NCBI GenBank assembly: GCA_949752745.1 | Contig: OX457029.1 | Span: 17,998,615-18,062,614 of the forward strand | Direction of reading: 5' to 3' | Source of the DNA: Protula sp. h YS-2021 | Lineage: Eukaryota > Annelida > Polychaeta > Sabellida > Serpulidae | Length of the DNA stretch: 64,000 nt | Translations under genes and position numbers: made by a program | The notes under the pieces: model-generated | The model's input: only the letters and a program-made list of their open reading frames with translations | Told to the model about the DNA's origin: nothing | The model's database searches: none | In this document: piece after piece, positions 13,201-21,664 of the stretch | How the letters are laid out: each line of letters opens with the position of its first letter | Position numbering within the stretch: the stretch's first letter is position 1

Positions 13201-16200
13201 AAATAAATGACATCGGGTCAAAAATGTAAGAGGAGATACATTTTAAAATTTCTTCAAAAATTCGCCAAAAAAATTTAAAAATCACCCGATCGACTAAAAA
13301 AGCACAAGCCGTATGCACGACCGCTTAGGAATGCCTCACACCAAAAATAAATGACATCGAATCAAAATTGTAGGAGAAGATGCTTTTTTTTTTTTCAAAA
13401 TTTTTGCTTAAAAAAATCCCCCAAAATACAAAATTGTCCGATCGACTAAAAAAGCACAAGCCGTATGCACGACCCTTTAGGGGTGCCTCATACCAAAAAT
13501 AAATGACATCGGGTCAAAAATGTAGGAGGAGATACATTTTAAATTTTTTTCTTTAAAAATTCCCCAAAAATTCAAAAATCATCCGATCGACTAGAAAAGC
13601 ACAAGCCGTATGCACGACCCCTTAGGGATGCCTCACACCAAAAATAAATGACATCAGATCAAAATTGTAGGAGGAAATGCATTTTGAAACAAAGTTTACA
13701 GCGAACTAACTAACTAACTAACGGACTCCATCCGCACGTGTAACATAAAAGCTGGGCTAAAATCACGTGTTTTCGAACTTGAAAGCGAAGAGAAAGTGGG
13801 TCACAATCCACTGCAACCGTTCTCAAATTCGATAAACTTGACTACGTTTCGACGAGTACGTCTATCCCCCCTGGGCGATATGGTGTGTGTAAGGCTCTTG
13901 CGTGCTGACTACGCAAAATTTAAAAGTGGAAGGATAGGTAGACGTAGTGTCTAACATTTAAACGAATCGATCTATTAACCAGTACTGCCGTAGGTACACT
14001 AAGTACACCGCCGATTTTGAAAAATCCGCCATTTTGTCAATTTACGTCCAATCCGGAAAATTCTTGGTCATTGCACTGCGAAGGGGCCAGAGAAACCGTG
14101 TACAAAATTTGAAACGAATACATCTACTAATGTGGCCTGTAGGCGCGTGAGACTGCCGTATATACGCTGAGTCCAGTGCCGATTTTCAAAAGTCCGCCAT
14201 TGTGTCAATTTTTTCGATCCGGAAAATTGTTAGTCACTGCACTGCAGAAGGGTCCAGAAAAGCCATATACAAAAAAACTTGACTACGTCTCGAGGAGTAC
14301 GTCTATCCCCCGTAGGGGATATGGTGTGTGTTGACAACGCCAAATTTAAAAGTGGAAGGATAGGTAGACGTAGTGTCTAACATTTAAACGAATCAATCCA
14401 TTAACCAGTAGGCGCGTGAGACTGTCGTAGGTACGCTAAGTACAGCGCCGATTCTGAAAAATCCGCCATTTTGTCAAGTCTCATCCGGAAATTCTTGATC
14501 ACTACACTGTAGAAGGTCCCAGGGAACCCGTGTGCAGAATTTGAAACGAATCCATCCATTTTTGTGGCCTGTTGGCGGGTGAGACTGCCGTATATACGTT
14601 AAGTCCAGTGCCGATTTTCAAAAGTCCGCCATTTCTTCAATTTTTTTCCGATCCGGAAAATTCTTGGTCACTGCACTGCGGAAGGGTCCAGAGAAGCCGT
14701 GTACAAAATTTGAAACGAATCCATGTACTAATGTGGCCTGTAGGCACACAGACAGACAGACCGAAAAGTTCAAAACTATATCGGTCCGTTCCACGGCGGA
14801 TAATTTGAAACGAATCCATGTATTAATGTGGCCTGTCGGCGCCTGAGACTGAAGCGCGACAGACGGACAGACAGACGGAGACAGACGGACAGATCGAAAA
14901 TTCAAAACTATTTCCCTCCGTTGCACACGGGATGAGGAGTCATTACTGTGACGATATTTACAGCACAGCCTGAAAACGAAACGTCATCTAATTACAAATG
15001 TCATATAATCATGCCATTTGTGTATTTGCTGCGTTTTTATTTCGCGATTTGAGTTGAAATAAGTTACTTCTGTTGGACTGTCAAAAATAAGAAGGAGCGT
15101 TCGAAAAGGAGAAAATACTTGTTTATGAGGCGGGCTTGTGAGGTTAGTTCTTAAACCACATGAGTTTAAGGCATATAAATTAAAGTGTATTATCACCGTA
15201 TCTGAAGACAGAAAGGAAGGCATTTTTGAAGGCAAATATTCATTTTAAAGGGTAAATTGTTGGTAATTTTATACACGTGCTTCGGGTAATTTTGTGTGCA
15301 CTGATTTAAAATTAAAAAAGATATAACTGATACAATGCCGTGGATGGGGGGGGGGGGGGGGTTACGTCAGAAATAATCATTACACGCAGCAAATAAATTC
15401 TTAGCATAAGTGCAAATACAAAGAAACCGAGTCAAATATCAATACTCGCTGACCGCACTACCGATTACGCGTCACCCGATCTGAGCACACTGAGTACAAA
15501 AATAGTGCGTCGAAAAATTGTGAAGAACGACATAAAAATAGCAAAAGTAGGCATATAATAAAAGCAAACACATCATTCTGAGTGCGTACGATATTGGTTT
15601 TTGCCTGAATTCTACGGGTCTGTACGGACCTCCAACTTCGGGGTCGGTCCGCACGGCCCTTCGGCTTCAGGCAAAAAACAATATCGTATGCACTCAGAAT
15701 GAAGTATTTCTATTATATTTTCACTATACCAGGTTTCATATGCCTAGGATAAATAGTTTCGGAGAACTCGCGTGGAAACCACCTAAGTCTTACATTACAG
15801 TTATCTACAAAATTGGTAATTTTTGACAAGTCGCCATTTTAGCAATTTTTTACCGATTTGTAAAATAACACGACGTTGCATCGCATAACTTTAATATATG
15901 TATATATATTCACTGTGCAAGGTTGCATATGTTTAGGGTGAATAGTTTCGGAGAACTTGCATGGAAACAAAATAGCATTCAAAGTGTGACACATGGACGG
16001 ACGGACAGAGGGCAATCCTATAGACACCCCCCCCCCCCCGACGGGCTCGCCAGGCTGGGGTCTAAAAAGACCAGCTGTAACCTCGAGACATCATGAGACC
16101 CACATTTAGTTTCATTAAAATCAATTCACATGCTATGGTTGAATTTTGTTCACAATATCCATCGACATACACATACGAAGGCGCGGAAAGGAAAAACTCA

Positions 16201-16556
16201 AAATCCGGTGACTACGCCTACAGATCATGGGAAGAAACTAAAATCTAATCAGACCGAGAGACCATCAAAATGCGTTCACATCCTTTGCCAGAATGTTGTT
16301 CATAAAGCGGGCAAAGCCCAGCCTCATAAGGAACGGACATTCGGTCACTATGCTCGCCGTAACTTAGTCAGGTCCGGGTATAAAACTCAATAAATAGTAC
16401 CACAAATGTAGAAAAAAAGCCAGCGTTATATTCTCATTAAATAAAATGTGGTAAGTATGAACGCGCTGCTCTCACCTGTAGGTCCCGCGCCGCCTTGTTG
16501 CGCGTCTCCTCATTGCGGCTTTTCAAGCCAGAAACAAACTGCTGAAGACTGCTCAT
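1130..16556 (-). CDS. MTOR: mTOR serine/threonine kinase, N-terminal part (8 coding exons)
   Basis: mTOR is the PIKK-family kinase of the TORC1 and TORC2 complexes, which control growth in response to nutrients. Eight exons can be assembled on the minus strand: 16476-16556, 8011-8146, 7431-7666, 6746-6847, 5942-6040, 3417-3551, 1843-1905 and 1130-1294. All have GT-AG borders. Junctions are phase 0 except the second to third, which is phase 1. Together they give about 339 residues matching the animal mTOR N-terminus in order: [68 protein letters not shown] and [10 protein letters not shown]. This is the N-terminal HEAT solenoid, upstream of the Raptor-binding and kinase regions. The remaining roughly 2,000 residues lie beyond the left edge. 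No frameshift or stop was found in the exons, so the gene looks functional. Introns range from about 340 bp to 8.3 kb and are full of repeats. Confidence 0.95.
1295..1842 (-). other. mTOR intron 7, nothing further recognised
   Basis: This is AT-rich intron sequence between exons 7 and 8. Short open frames occur, but none has coding character or a family match that I can see. Confidence 0.6.
1843..1905 (-). CDS. MTOR: mTOR coding exon 7
   Basis: The exon is 63 nt, 21 codons, phase 0. The acceptor is GATTGCAG before CGGATG and the donor is AAG before GTAGCC. It encodes [20 protein letters not shown], matching the R-L-R-E-E-M-E-E-I segment of mTOR, here with a run of five glutamines. The acceptor lies directly against the 24-bp minisatellite at 1912-2580, so its upstream pyrimidine and branch region is made of repeat units. 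Confidence 0.92.
1912..2580. repeat. 24-bp minisatellite, about 28 copies, in mTOR intron 6
   Basis: The unit starts cacgtcacttggggtaatca and has a 24-bp period. Variants include cacgatatacgggg, cacgacatacgggg and cacgtcacgcaggg. Six near-identical units sit next to the exon and the more varied ones lie distally, as in an array that grows at one edge. Because 24 is a multiple of three, open frames cross the array on both strands; these are artefacts. Single variants contain TGACGTG or CACGTCA words. Confidence 0.95.
2812..3308. repeat. CT-rich minisatellite with 141-bp higher-order repeat
   Basis: Degenerate units of the type ccttccacgaatacccccac repeat through the tract. One block of several variants, from 2991, recurs almost exactly at 3132, an offset of 141 bp. 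This is a recent higher-order duplication. It lies in mTOR intron 6. Open frames on both strands are period artefacts. Confidence 0.9.
3417..3551 (-). CDS. MTOR: mTOR coding exon 6
   Basis: The exon is 135 nt, 45 codons, phase 0. The acceptor is TATGTTTTAG before CAATGT and the donor is GAG before GTAAAA. It encodes [20 protein letters not shown] followed by [20 protein letters not shown] and ends in EGE. This aligns with the mTOR segment that carries N-R-D-D-R-I-H-G-A-L-L in vertebrates. The W in place of the usual R and the change in the H-G-A stretch are modest divergences. Confidence 0.92.
3640..5660. repeat. satellite-cored element with about 165-200 bp tandem units
   Basis: A head (aatgtccagggacattgtgac at about 3668) is followed by repeated units. 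These units carry gccaatttttggcggatcgcc, aagagaggcctacctagtg, aaatccgatcaaaattgtgg, agcatttt and poly-C blocks. The tail at 5556-5650 has tacagacgatcgatatcccc and ends near ggctggtctaaaaa. The same head, core and tail recur at 40165-40760, so this is an interspersed family. It fills mTOR intron 5. No protein is encoded. Confidence 0.85.
5942..6040 (-). CDS. MTOR: mTOR coding exon 5
   Basis: The exon is 99 nt, 33 codons, phase 0. The acceptor is TTTGCAG before GCCGCA and the donor is AAG before GTAGGA. It encodes [20 protein letters not shown] and ends KALYYK, matching the highly conserved A-I-R-E-G-A-V HEAT helix of mTOR. Confidence 0.95.
6041..6745 (-). other. mTOR intron 4 with a CRE and TATA-like pair
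   Basis: On the plus strand, a perfect TGACGTCA lies at 6309-6316 and TATAAAAAGG at 6347-6356, 30 bp apart. They face away from the mTOR transcript. No gene downstream is recognised. It may be a fossil promoter of an inserted element or chance. Confidence 0.3.
6746..6847 (-). CDS. MTOR: mTOR coding exon 4
   Basis: The exon is 102 nt, 34 codons, phase 0. The acceptor is GGGACAG before GTGCTT and the donor is AAG before GTAAGG. It encodes [20 protein letters not shown] and ends AVRDPK, a classic mTOR N-terminal HEAT signature (P-T-F-F-F-Q-Q-V). Confidence 0.95.
7431..7666 (-). CDS. MTOR: mTOR coding exon 3
   Basis: The exon is 236 nt, entered in phase 1. The acceptor is TTTGTTAG before TGAGCC and the donor is GCG before GTAAGT. 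It encodes [20 protein letters not shown], then [35 protein letters not shown] and NEGRRHAA. It is the most conserved exon in the window and is GC-rich against AT-rich introns. Confidence 0.96.
7777..7990. repeat. opposed poly-T and poly-A runs in a short mTOR intron
   Basis: A T-run of about 30 bases (7777-7806) and an A-run of about 23 bases (7966-7988) flank roughly 160 bp inside the 344-bp intron 2. They are complementary and could pair in RNA or single-stranded DNA. Confidence 0.8.
8011..8146 (-). CDS. MTOR: mTOR coding exon 2
   Basis: The exon is 136 nt, starting in phase 0 and ending one base into a codon. The acceptor is GTTCACAG before CATTAC and the donor is ATAG before GTTTCT. It encodes [20 protein letters not shown], then [11 protein letters not shown] and [10 protein letters not shown], matching animal mTOR just after the first LQQF segment. 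Confidence 0.95.
8147..8739 (-). other. proximal part of mTOR intron 1, nothing recognised
   Basis: This is AT-rich single-copy-looking intron sequence with no coding frame, RNA gene or repeat unit that I can recognise. Confidence 0.5.
8740..9245. repeat. 16-bp minisatellite, about 31 copies
   Basis: The unit is caaatcaagcagacac, with variants such as caaatcaaccacacac and caaatcaaccagaggc. The array continues in degraded form at 9511-9560 after a different repeat. It lies in mTOR intron 1. The open frame over part of it is a period artefact. Confidence 0.95.
9246..9508 (+). repeat. satellite-cored repeat, short copy, inside the 16-bp array
   Basis: It shares gttaaacgcggccatcaata, ttttccttggacgaac and ttcattaaaatcc with the longer copy at 17715-18312. 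It ends in the common tail: GACAGACCGACAGAC, cgcggtcgatcgc, then tatatcccc, a C-run and gggaataaa. The 16-bp minisatellite resumes immediately after, so it probably inserted into the array. Confidence 0.8.
9585..9668 (+). repeat. fragment 1 of an interspersed repeat also at 57.4 kb
   Basis: The words ctataagcacattcataatg and gatcagatgtaaacagtaaa match 57463-57507 closely. Fragments 2 (13758-13836) and 3 (14937-15570) follow in the same order, separated here by insertions. Confidence 0.75.
9669..9927. other. no recognised feature
   Basis: This is unassigned sequence between the repeat fragment and the 51-bp satellite. Confidence 0.4.
9928..12420. repeat. 51-bp satellite array, about 49 copies, in mTOR intron 1
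   Basis: The monomer is 51 bp and contains gcgcatgtttatttaacttg, cgttgatgcgcggttcg and catttcggaccagt. The pair GCGCAT and ATGCGC, 19 bp apart, lets each monomer form a short stem. Because 51 is 17 codons, several long open frames run through the array on both strands; they are artefacts. The most homogeneous block is about 10140-10390, which suggests recent local amplification. Confidence 0.97.
12421..13735. repeat. satellite-cored repeat, about 8 units of roughly 150-170 bp
   Basis: Each unit carries aggaggaaatgcattttgaa, a ttcttcaaaaattccc stretch, gatcgactaaaaagcacaag, ccgtatgcacgaccc and cttagggatgcctca. The block closes with an aactaactaactaacgg microsatellite at about 13704-13727. Long terminal poly-A and poly-T blocks inside units vary in length. 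Confidence 0.9.
13758..13836 (+). repeat. fragment 2 of the interspersed repeat also at 57.4 kb
   Basis: The words gagaaagtgggtcacaatcc and actgcaaccgttctcaaatt match 57545-57595. The 57-kb copy runs straight on into gagtcattactg, whereas here that continuation begins only at 14937. Confidence 0.8.
13837..14936. mobile_element. about 1.1-kb satellite-cored insertion with inferred borders
   Basis: Comparison with 57590-57600, where gataaa is followed directly by t and gagtcattac, marks this block as an insertion. It contains two roughly 440-bp higher-order repeats starting at 13837 and 14279 (cttgactacgt, ggagtacgtctatcccc). Each has units with gatccggaaaattcttggtc and gcctgtaggcgcgtgagact. 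The right end has two GACAGACGG runs and ctatttccctccgttgcaca. Confidence 0.8.
14937..15570 (+). repeat. fragment 3 of the interspersed repeat also at 57.6 kb
   Basis: About 600 bp match 57597-58215 from gagtcattactgtgacgata to gtgaagaacgacataaaaa with scattered substitutions. Differences include a poly-G run of about 18 at 15344-15361 that is ggttgggtggga in the other copy. No coding frame is shared. Confidence 0.9.
15574..15705. repeat. foldback hairpin of about 60-bp arms
   Basis: CATTCTGAGTGCGTACGATA at 15574 is inverted at the right end as TATCGTATGCACTCAGAATG. The arms match for the first 36 bases with two mismatches, including a shared TTTTTGCCTGAA, then diverge and pair again at GTACGGACC/GGTCCGCAC around a roughly 15-base loop. 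The paralogous site near 58203 has only the right arm. Confidence 0.85.
15740..16075. repeat. satellite-cored repeat (same family as 23271-23745)
   Basis: Two units carry aggataaatagtttcggaga, caagtcgccatttt and aacacgacgttgca. The end has GGACGGACGGACAGA, a C-run and ctggggtctaaaaa. Confidence 0.85.
16076..16475. other. mTOR intron 1, distal end, nothing recognised
   Basis: An 87-codon plus-strand frame at 16130-16393 and a gtataaaactcaataaa string at 16378 are present, but neither has supporting context. Confidence 0.4.
16476..16556 (-). CDS. MTOR: mTOR coding exon 1 with start codon
   Basis: The exon runs 16476-16583 (acceptor GTTTCAG at 16584-16590, donor CAG before GTGAGA). The start ATG at 16554-16556 gives [20 protein letters not shown], shorter at the front than vertebrate mTOR but aligned from LQQF onward. 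This start was chosen because it directly precedes the conserved LQQF. The frame upstream is open only to the splice site. At least one 5' untranslated exon must lie further right. Confidence 0.9.
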
Positions 16557-16570
16557 CCTGTTCTTACCAT
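16553..16570 (-). promoter_or_regulatory. short uORF overlapping the mTOR start
   Basis: An upstream ATG at 16568-16570 opens a five-codon frame whose stop TGA overlaps the mTOR start as ATGA. The same bases read ATG before GTAAGA, which also resembles a splice donor. Either could lower or switch mTOR translation; both are inferences. Confidence 0.45.
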
Positions 16571-16583
16571 GACCCGTGTGGTC

Positions 16584-17169
16584 CTGAAACACGAAAACAG
16601 AAGCGTACCGTGGCATTGTGACAGACCATTATCTACAGGGTGAGACTGTGGCACGAATGCAATTTCTGTATGTCTCATGAAATACATCATACAAGTGCAA
16701 TCCCGGATAACACTAACATGTTTTTGGACATCTGAAGTTCGAATTTTTCTAAAACTGTAAAATTTCCTTGCTGAAACCCTATAATACAAAGAAATTGTTT
16801 GCGATACCATATAAATGACTTCAAAATCCAGCCCAAAATTTAAATCCACTTTATCAGTTAAATGGCGATAATATATGTGACACTTTCTATTTCACAAATT
16901 GAGCTAGAAAAATTGTGCGCAATAATCAAGGGTAAAAGTGTCAATAAACCAAACAGGAAACCCTTGTAACAAACCCAAATACAGTCCGCTGTTTCTTAAT
17001 AATCTCGTGAATTACAAGGCAAAGGACAAATTTCTACCAGTCAAATTATCTGGGCCAGATGGATAACTTTGCATGGTAAAACCAACTGATATTTAAATAC
17101 TGCGCGGTTCCCCTGTTAACAAATGAATGAATACCGTAAATAGAAAATACATTTTATGACTGAGGGGAC
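16584..17169 (-). other. upstream intron or 5' region of mTOR, nothing recognised
   Basis: No 5' untranslated exon, CpG-rich stretch or core promoter could be picked out. Confidence 0.4.
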
Positions 17170-17714
17170 ATTCCTGCAGGGTTGCCACACAATTTTACAA
17201 CCATTTTTCCCGACTTTTTCCTGACCTTTTCATGAGTTTTTCCTGGCTTATTTCTACATATAATTTTTTTTTTCTTTTTCCCGTATTCCATAAGGCCTAT
17301 ACTCAAATAGATACATCTGATATAATAAATCTACCTATTTCAATATAATTACGTGAGATAACCTTTAGATATGTCTGACAGCCTTAATATTGCTTATCAG
17401 GGTGCTTATAATCATAAGATTATCTTCCAATCAATTAACATTCGAACAACAGAAAGCTAATTGTTGTTGCTTTTATTATTATTATTATTAATAATATTAT
17501 TATTATTATTTATTTTCTATTAGCATTTTTTTCTTTTTTGCTTAACTCTATTTAAAAAATTCTTAAGCTAAAATATGATTCATACCTACACGGGTGAACC
17601 TAAGTTTGGGTAGCCTAGGTTATTTTTATCAAGAAGATACCCAACTTCACAATATAATCACAAGCAAATCATAGGTTAACCATTAGGATAGCGTTGGGTA
17701 TAAGAAACATAACT

Positions 17715-18312
17715 ACAGCGGCGTGCATAGCCAACATATTACCCAGAGGCCCCCCAATCAGTTAAACACGGCCATCAATAGTCGATCAAGAGATGAAGTT
17801 CAGTTGGTACATTTTCCTTGGACGAACTTGGCCCACAGAAGCTACACACAAAGTTTCATTAAAATCCCTGCAGTTGTTCTTCAGATATCGTGTTAACAAA
17901 CTCATTCCGATGCTGAATGATTTCCAGGTCCAGTTGGTTGATTTTCTTTGGGTCAATCTAACTCATTTACAATATCGAGCCTTGTTAGTGCCCATAGAAG
18001 CTACACACTAAGTTTCATTAAAATCCTTGCAGTTGTTCTTGAGATATCGTGTTAACAATAATCAATCGAGAGATAATATTTTCCAGCCGGTCCATTTTCC
18101 TTGGACGAACCTATCCCATTTACAACACCGATCTGTGTTTTTTCTCCATGAAGCTACATACCAAGTTTCATTAAAATCCTTGAAGCTGTTTTTAAGTTAT
18201 CGTGTTAGCAAGCTCTTGATGACAGACCGACCGACAAACCAGCCGACCGTCCGACAGACCGACACGCGGTCGATCGCATATATTCCCTACAGGTTCTACC
18301 TGTGGAGAATAA
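17715..18312 (+). repeat. satellite-cored repeat, long copy of the 9246-9508 family
   Basis: It has three units of about 150 bp with tccttggacgaac, cagttgttcttgagatatcg and tgttaacaa. The tail has GACCGACCGACAAACC, gcggtcgatcgcatatattc and the hairpin CTACAGG..CCTGTGG, ending gagaataaa. Confidence 0.85.
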
Positions 18313-18799
18313 ACAACAGAATTTATTTTCAAGTTTGCCGACTTTTGTTCCCAGCCAACCTAGGTTCAACCGTGTATACATTACAACGATTCTACTAAAC
18401 GAAAATGAATTACGTATAGGAATCCAACAGAAAAGTCAAAAGTTTCGATCACATTTAGTCACAAATGCCGCTTTGAATAAGATTAAAAAGGTAAAAAGGA
18501 AGATGCCTGAAACCCTTTCATACGGAATACAGTTTTGTTTTGAAGTGTTTTCTTTCATAATTTCAGTTCACTCTGGAAACAGACTAGGTGTAAAACAAAA
18601 AAAAGCAGTTCCCTTAAAGCATCAGGTAAAAAAATCATTGACAAGTGATTGTAATATTATATGGTAGTTTTCAAGCGAATCTGGATACAACAAAACATAC
18701 AATATTAATACAATATAAAGTTAAAGCGAACTGGTAACTAATAACAACAATACATGCAGCATGTAAGTACTGTTCACAATCTTAACTTAACCAAATACT

Positions 18800-19520
18800 G
18801 ACTGAGGTAAAATTTCCACCAATGACGTAGCAGATCGGGGAACATCTTTGGCTGTTGTATGACCCAGGAACTTTGAATCAAGATACTGTGTGACAACTTT
18901 ATAATTTACCTAGTGTCTAACCATTATATCTATTTGCTCGTCCTTTGAAACCTTGTTTCTTGATTCGCCACACAATATTACATAAGCATCACTTGAACAA
19001 ACGCTTTTAACTAACTTGTCCTTAAAATATGGGGGCGAGCCCACGGACAACGATAAAGGAAGATTTTCTACATTGCATATTGAATTTTGCGGCTATATCA
19101 CTATCTGGGAACATTTTGCGGAATATGTCTCCAACATCGGTTGACGAATTAAAACTAGACTTCTCCTCTACTGTTACCAAAGACCATATAATCTCGGCAC
19201 GAAGAACCTCCTCGCGGCTTACAAACAGAGACAAGGATGAGGTATCTGTGGCAGATTGTACTTGTCTAGAAGTGGATGGGCTAGATTCTTCAGAAACTTT
19301 CGTTACGTGTATTGTCTGTTGATTGTGACACAGCTGTTTTAGGACTAAAGATATTCAAATTCTGGCGTGCATGCTCTGCATTTACATGTTTGACCCCGTT
19401 ACAATGTTTCGTAAATGCTCCCTTTCCCATATTTCCAAGACGAAAGGAAACATGCAAAGTTTACAATGCGCCTTTTCCCCGTCACCTGTTACTTCGGCGA
19501 CCCATGATTCAAATTTATTG
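18800..19520 (-). pseudogene. ZBED/hAT-type transposase-like relic
   Basis: Read on the minus strand there is a BED-type stretch (SWVAEVTGDGEKAHCKLC, then after a frameshift LGNMGKGAFTKHCNGVKHV). It is followed by REEVLRAEIIWSLVTVEEKS, FRKMFPDSDIAAKFNM and GLAPIF. After another shift come SRNKVSKDEQIDIMVRH and LDSKFLGHTTA. This order and the A-E-I-I-W, M-F-P-D-S and F-L-G-H-T words are typical of hAT-derived ZBED/SCAN-like proteins of animals. At least two frameshifts and a stop break it, and the C-terminal half is not seen. It sits inside the hAT-like element and is probably its old transposase. Confidence 0.7.
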
Positions 19521-20483
19521 TCTTTTAATCATCCTCTCGAAAAATACGTTTCTTTGCTTGACATTTCAATATTTTTCAGTTCACAAATTTACTTCAATCT
19601 CTCTTTTTCTTCAGTCTGAAAAATAGTTATCTTGCTGCTTAACGAATATCTTCAATGACACAAACACTCGTCCAAAAAGACAAACGTTCAGCAGCAATAA
19701 AAGAAAATCTTTCTCTACATTTCTACAGCATGTACAGAAATGGTCAACGTGTTATAAAACAGCAACTTTACAGGTGCTATTCCATCAGTTGGTCTTTTCC
19801 CTCAGCCTATTGCTTAAAATCACACACAATGCGAGACATTCACTAATACTGTAAAACTCCAGCGCAGGTTACTGAACAGATACAGGTATTCTTTAAAAAT
19901 GTTTCATGGGATACGGTCTTTCGCAGTGCATAGATTATATATGATTGACGGGCGCTTTAGATCACTCTTCCACACCGTCCCTCATCAAGACTTCAAGTCT
20001 ACTTTTTCCACGTTCAAACTTGAAAGGATCCTCTTTGTGAAAGAAGAGACACAGAAGATGTACATAACCAATTAAAATATATATCTTTGCTTGGATAAAA
20101 TATCGCAATTTTGCAACGAGACTTTAGATTCTATGTGCCCCTTACTATCAAGCTATGGACAACACGCCAATTCAGCCCTAGTGCGTCGGTTATCTAAGGC
20201 ATTACCGCTTTATATGTGCTGGTATAAAGTTACAGAATCAATGTCTAGAAAGTGTGATGTAGAAAACCAATATGTTTGACTTGAAAAAAAATAATCAATG
20301 GGAGGACGAAACAATCCACATCTGACTATTACTTGAAAAAATAAAGAAAATAAAAAGATAACATGAGTTTCCTGACTTTTCAGAATATTTTCCTGACTCA
20401 GAACAGATTTTCTTGACTTTCCTAAAACTTTTTTCCTGACTTTCCTGACTTTTTCATGACTGTGGCAACCGTGAAATTCCTGC

Positions 20484-21660
20484 AAAATATCAACGCAATC
20501 AGTCCGGTTTTGTAGGAAGAGCAGCATTTTTTGCGTTGTCTGAAATTTAGCATTTTTTGGCCAATACCTTCGGAAATTTTAAAAAGTTTCGACAGCCTTA
20601 TCTGATATGATAACCGATATAAACATATGTAAAATCTGCCTTTGAAATATGTTAAAAAATCGTGAAAGGTAATGTATTTTAGATTTTGTAAAAATTGGGT
20701 ATTTGCGTGAAAACTTCCATTGATTGTTTACCAGTATAAAAATGTGATATGCAATCTTAAATCTTGAATAGTTTTGTCCGAAAAGGCGGCAGCAACCGAA
20801 CTGGACAAGATTTCGTGCGCTATTCCCGTGCACATCAAAACACTCAACTTTAAAACTTGACTATCATTTGACAGATATGGGTTCCTGCCAGTCCCAAAAA
20901 TATTTCTTCTGAAAAAAAACATGGAAGAAATTTTTTCCCATAAAACTGAACAAATCTAAGATCAGACTGGGGTTTTACTTTTTTATCATATAGTCCAGTG
21001 GTTTCCATGGTGCATCTTATTATAAATACTTAGGTATATAAGCAGCAATTATCACGTACGTCAGCACTAATTGGTTTAATTTTTTACCCCGAACCGAAAA
21101 CTTATAATATAAGTAGTGACACACCTAACAGACCATAACTAAAGGGGTGAAAGAATGGAGCGTGATGGAGGGTGACCGGCTAACTGTTGTTGATAAGGGC
21201 GCAATGACGCAAGTTTAAACGTAAAGTTGAAGCTCAATTTCACAATGTTAAGTACACAGCTTAAAGACAACCTTGAACTTAACAGGTCTATTATTAGGGG
21301 GGATTGTTAGTATGAACAAACGGATGCGCAAAAAAACTTAGTTTTGTCCAGTTCTGGACTCGAAGAAAATATTTCTTCCGGACAGTTTAAACCAGGTTTT
21401 TTCAGCGTTGTTTTTCCACCTGTGAAGAAACCTTACCAACCCTGATTGTGCAGGCTAAAATCAGACTAAAATATTGCGTGTTGTGCACCTGTGACCACTG
21501 TAAGGGTGCAATCCACATTCGATTCTTTACTTGAACAACGAGATGTCGCGAGGGGAATATCAACTGCGTGTTAGTTCCATAAATGGATTTCTCGGGTAGA
21601 AATGACAACGATATGATCAAGAGTGAAGAGCTTGTAAGTGGAAGCATAGAGTTTTGTCGT
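20484..21660. other. no recognised feature
   Basis: AT-rich; short frames only. No repeat unit or gene recognised. Confidence 0.4.
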
Positions 21661-21664
21661 GAGG

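Larger units (their letters stand above)
17170..20483. mobile_element. hAT-like DNA transposon, about 3.3 kb, decayed
   Basis: The 8-bp direct repeat attcctgc occurs exactly at 17170-17177 and 20476-20483. Inside it, the left end reads AGGGTTGCCACA and the right end TGTGGCAACCGTGAA, so the ends share the inverted word GGTTGCCACA. Sub-terminal ttcctgacttt repeats follow at both sides. An 8-bp duplication and this type of TIR are typical of hAT elements. A ZBED/hAT-type gene relic (18800-19520, minus) lies inside. A satellite-cored repeat (17715-18312) has inserted into it. Confidence 0.75.

Noticed and set aside
16377..16395. TATA-type promoter (gtataaaactcaataaa)
   Set aside because: No downstream gene on that strand, and it lies inside mTOR intron 1.
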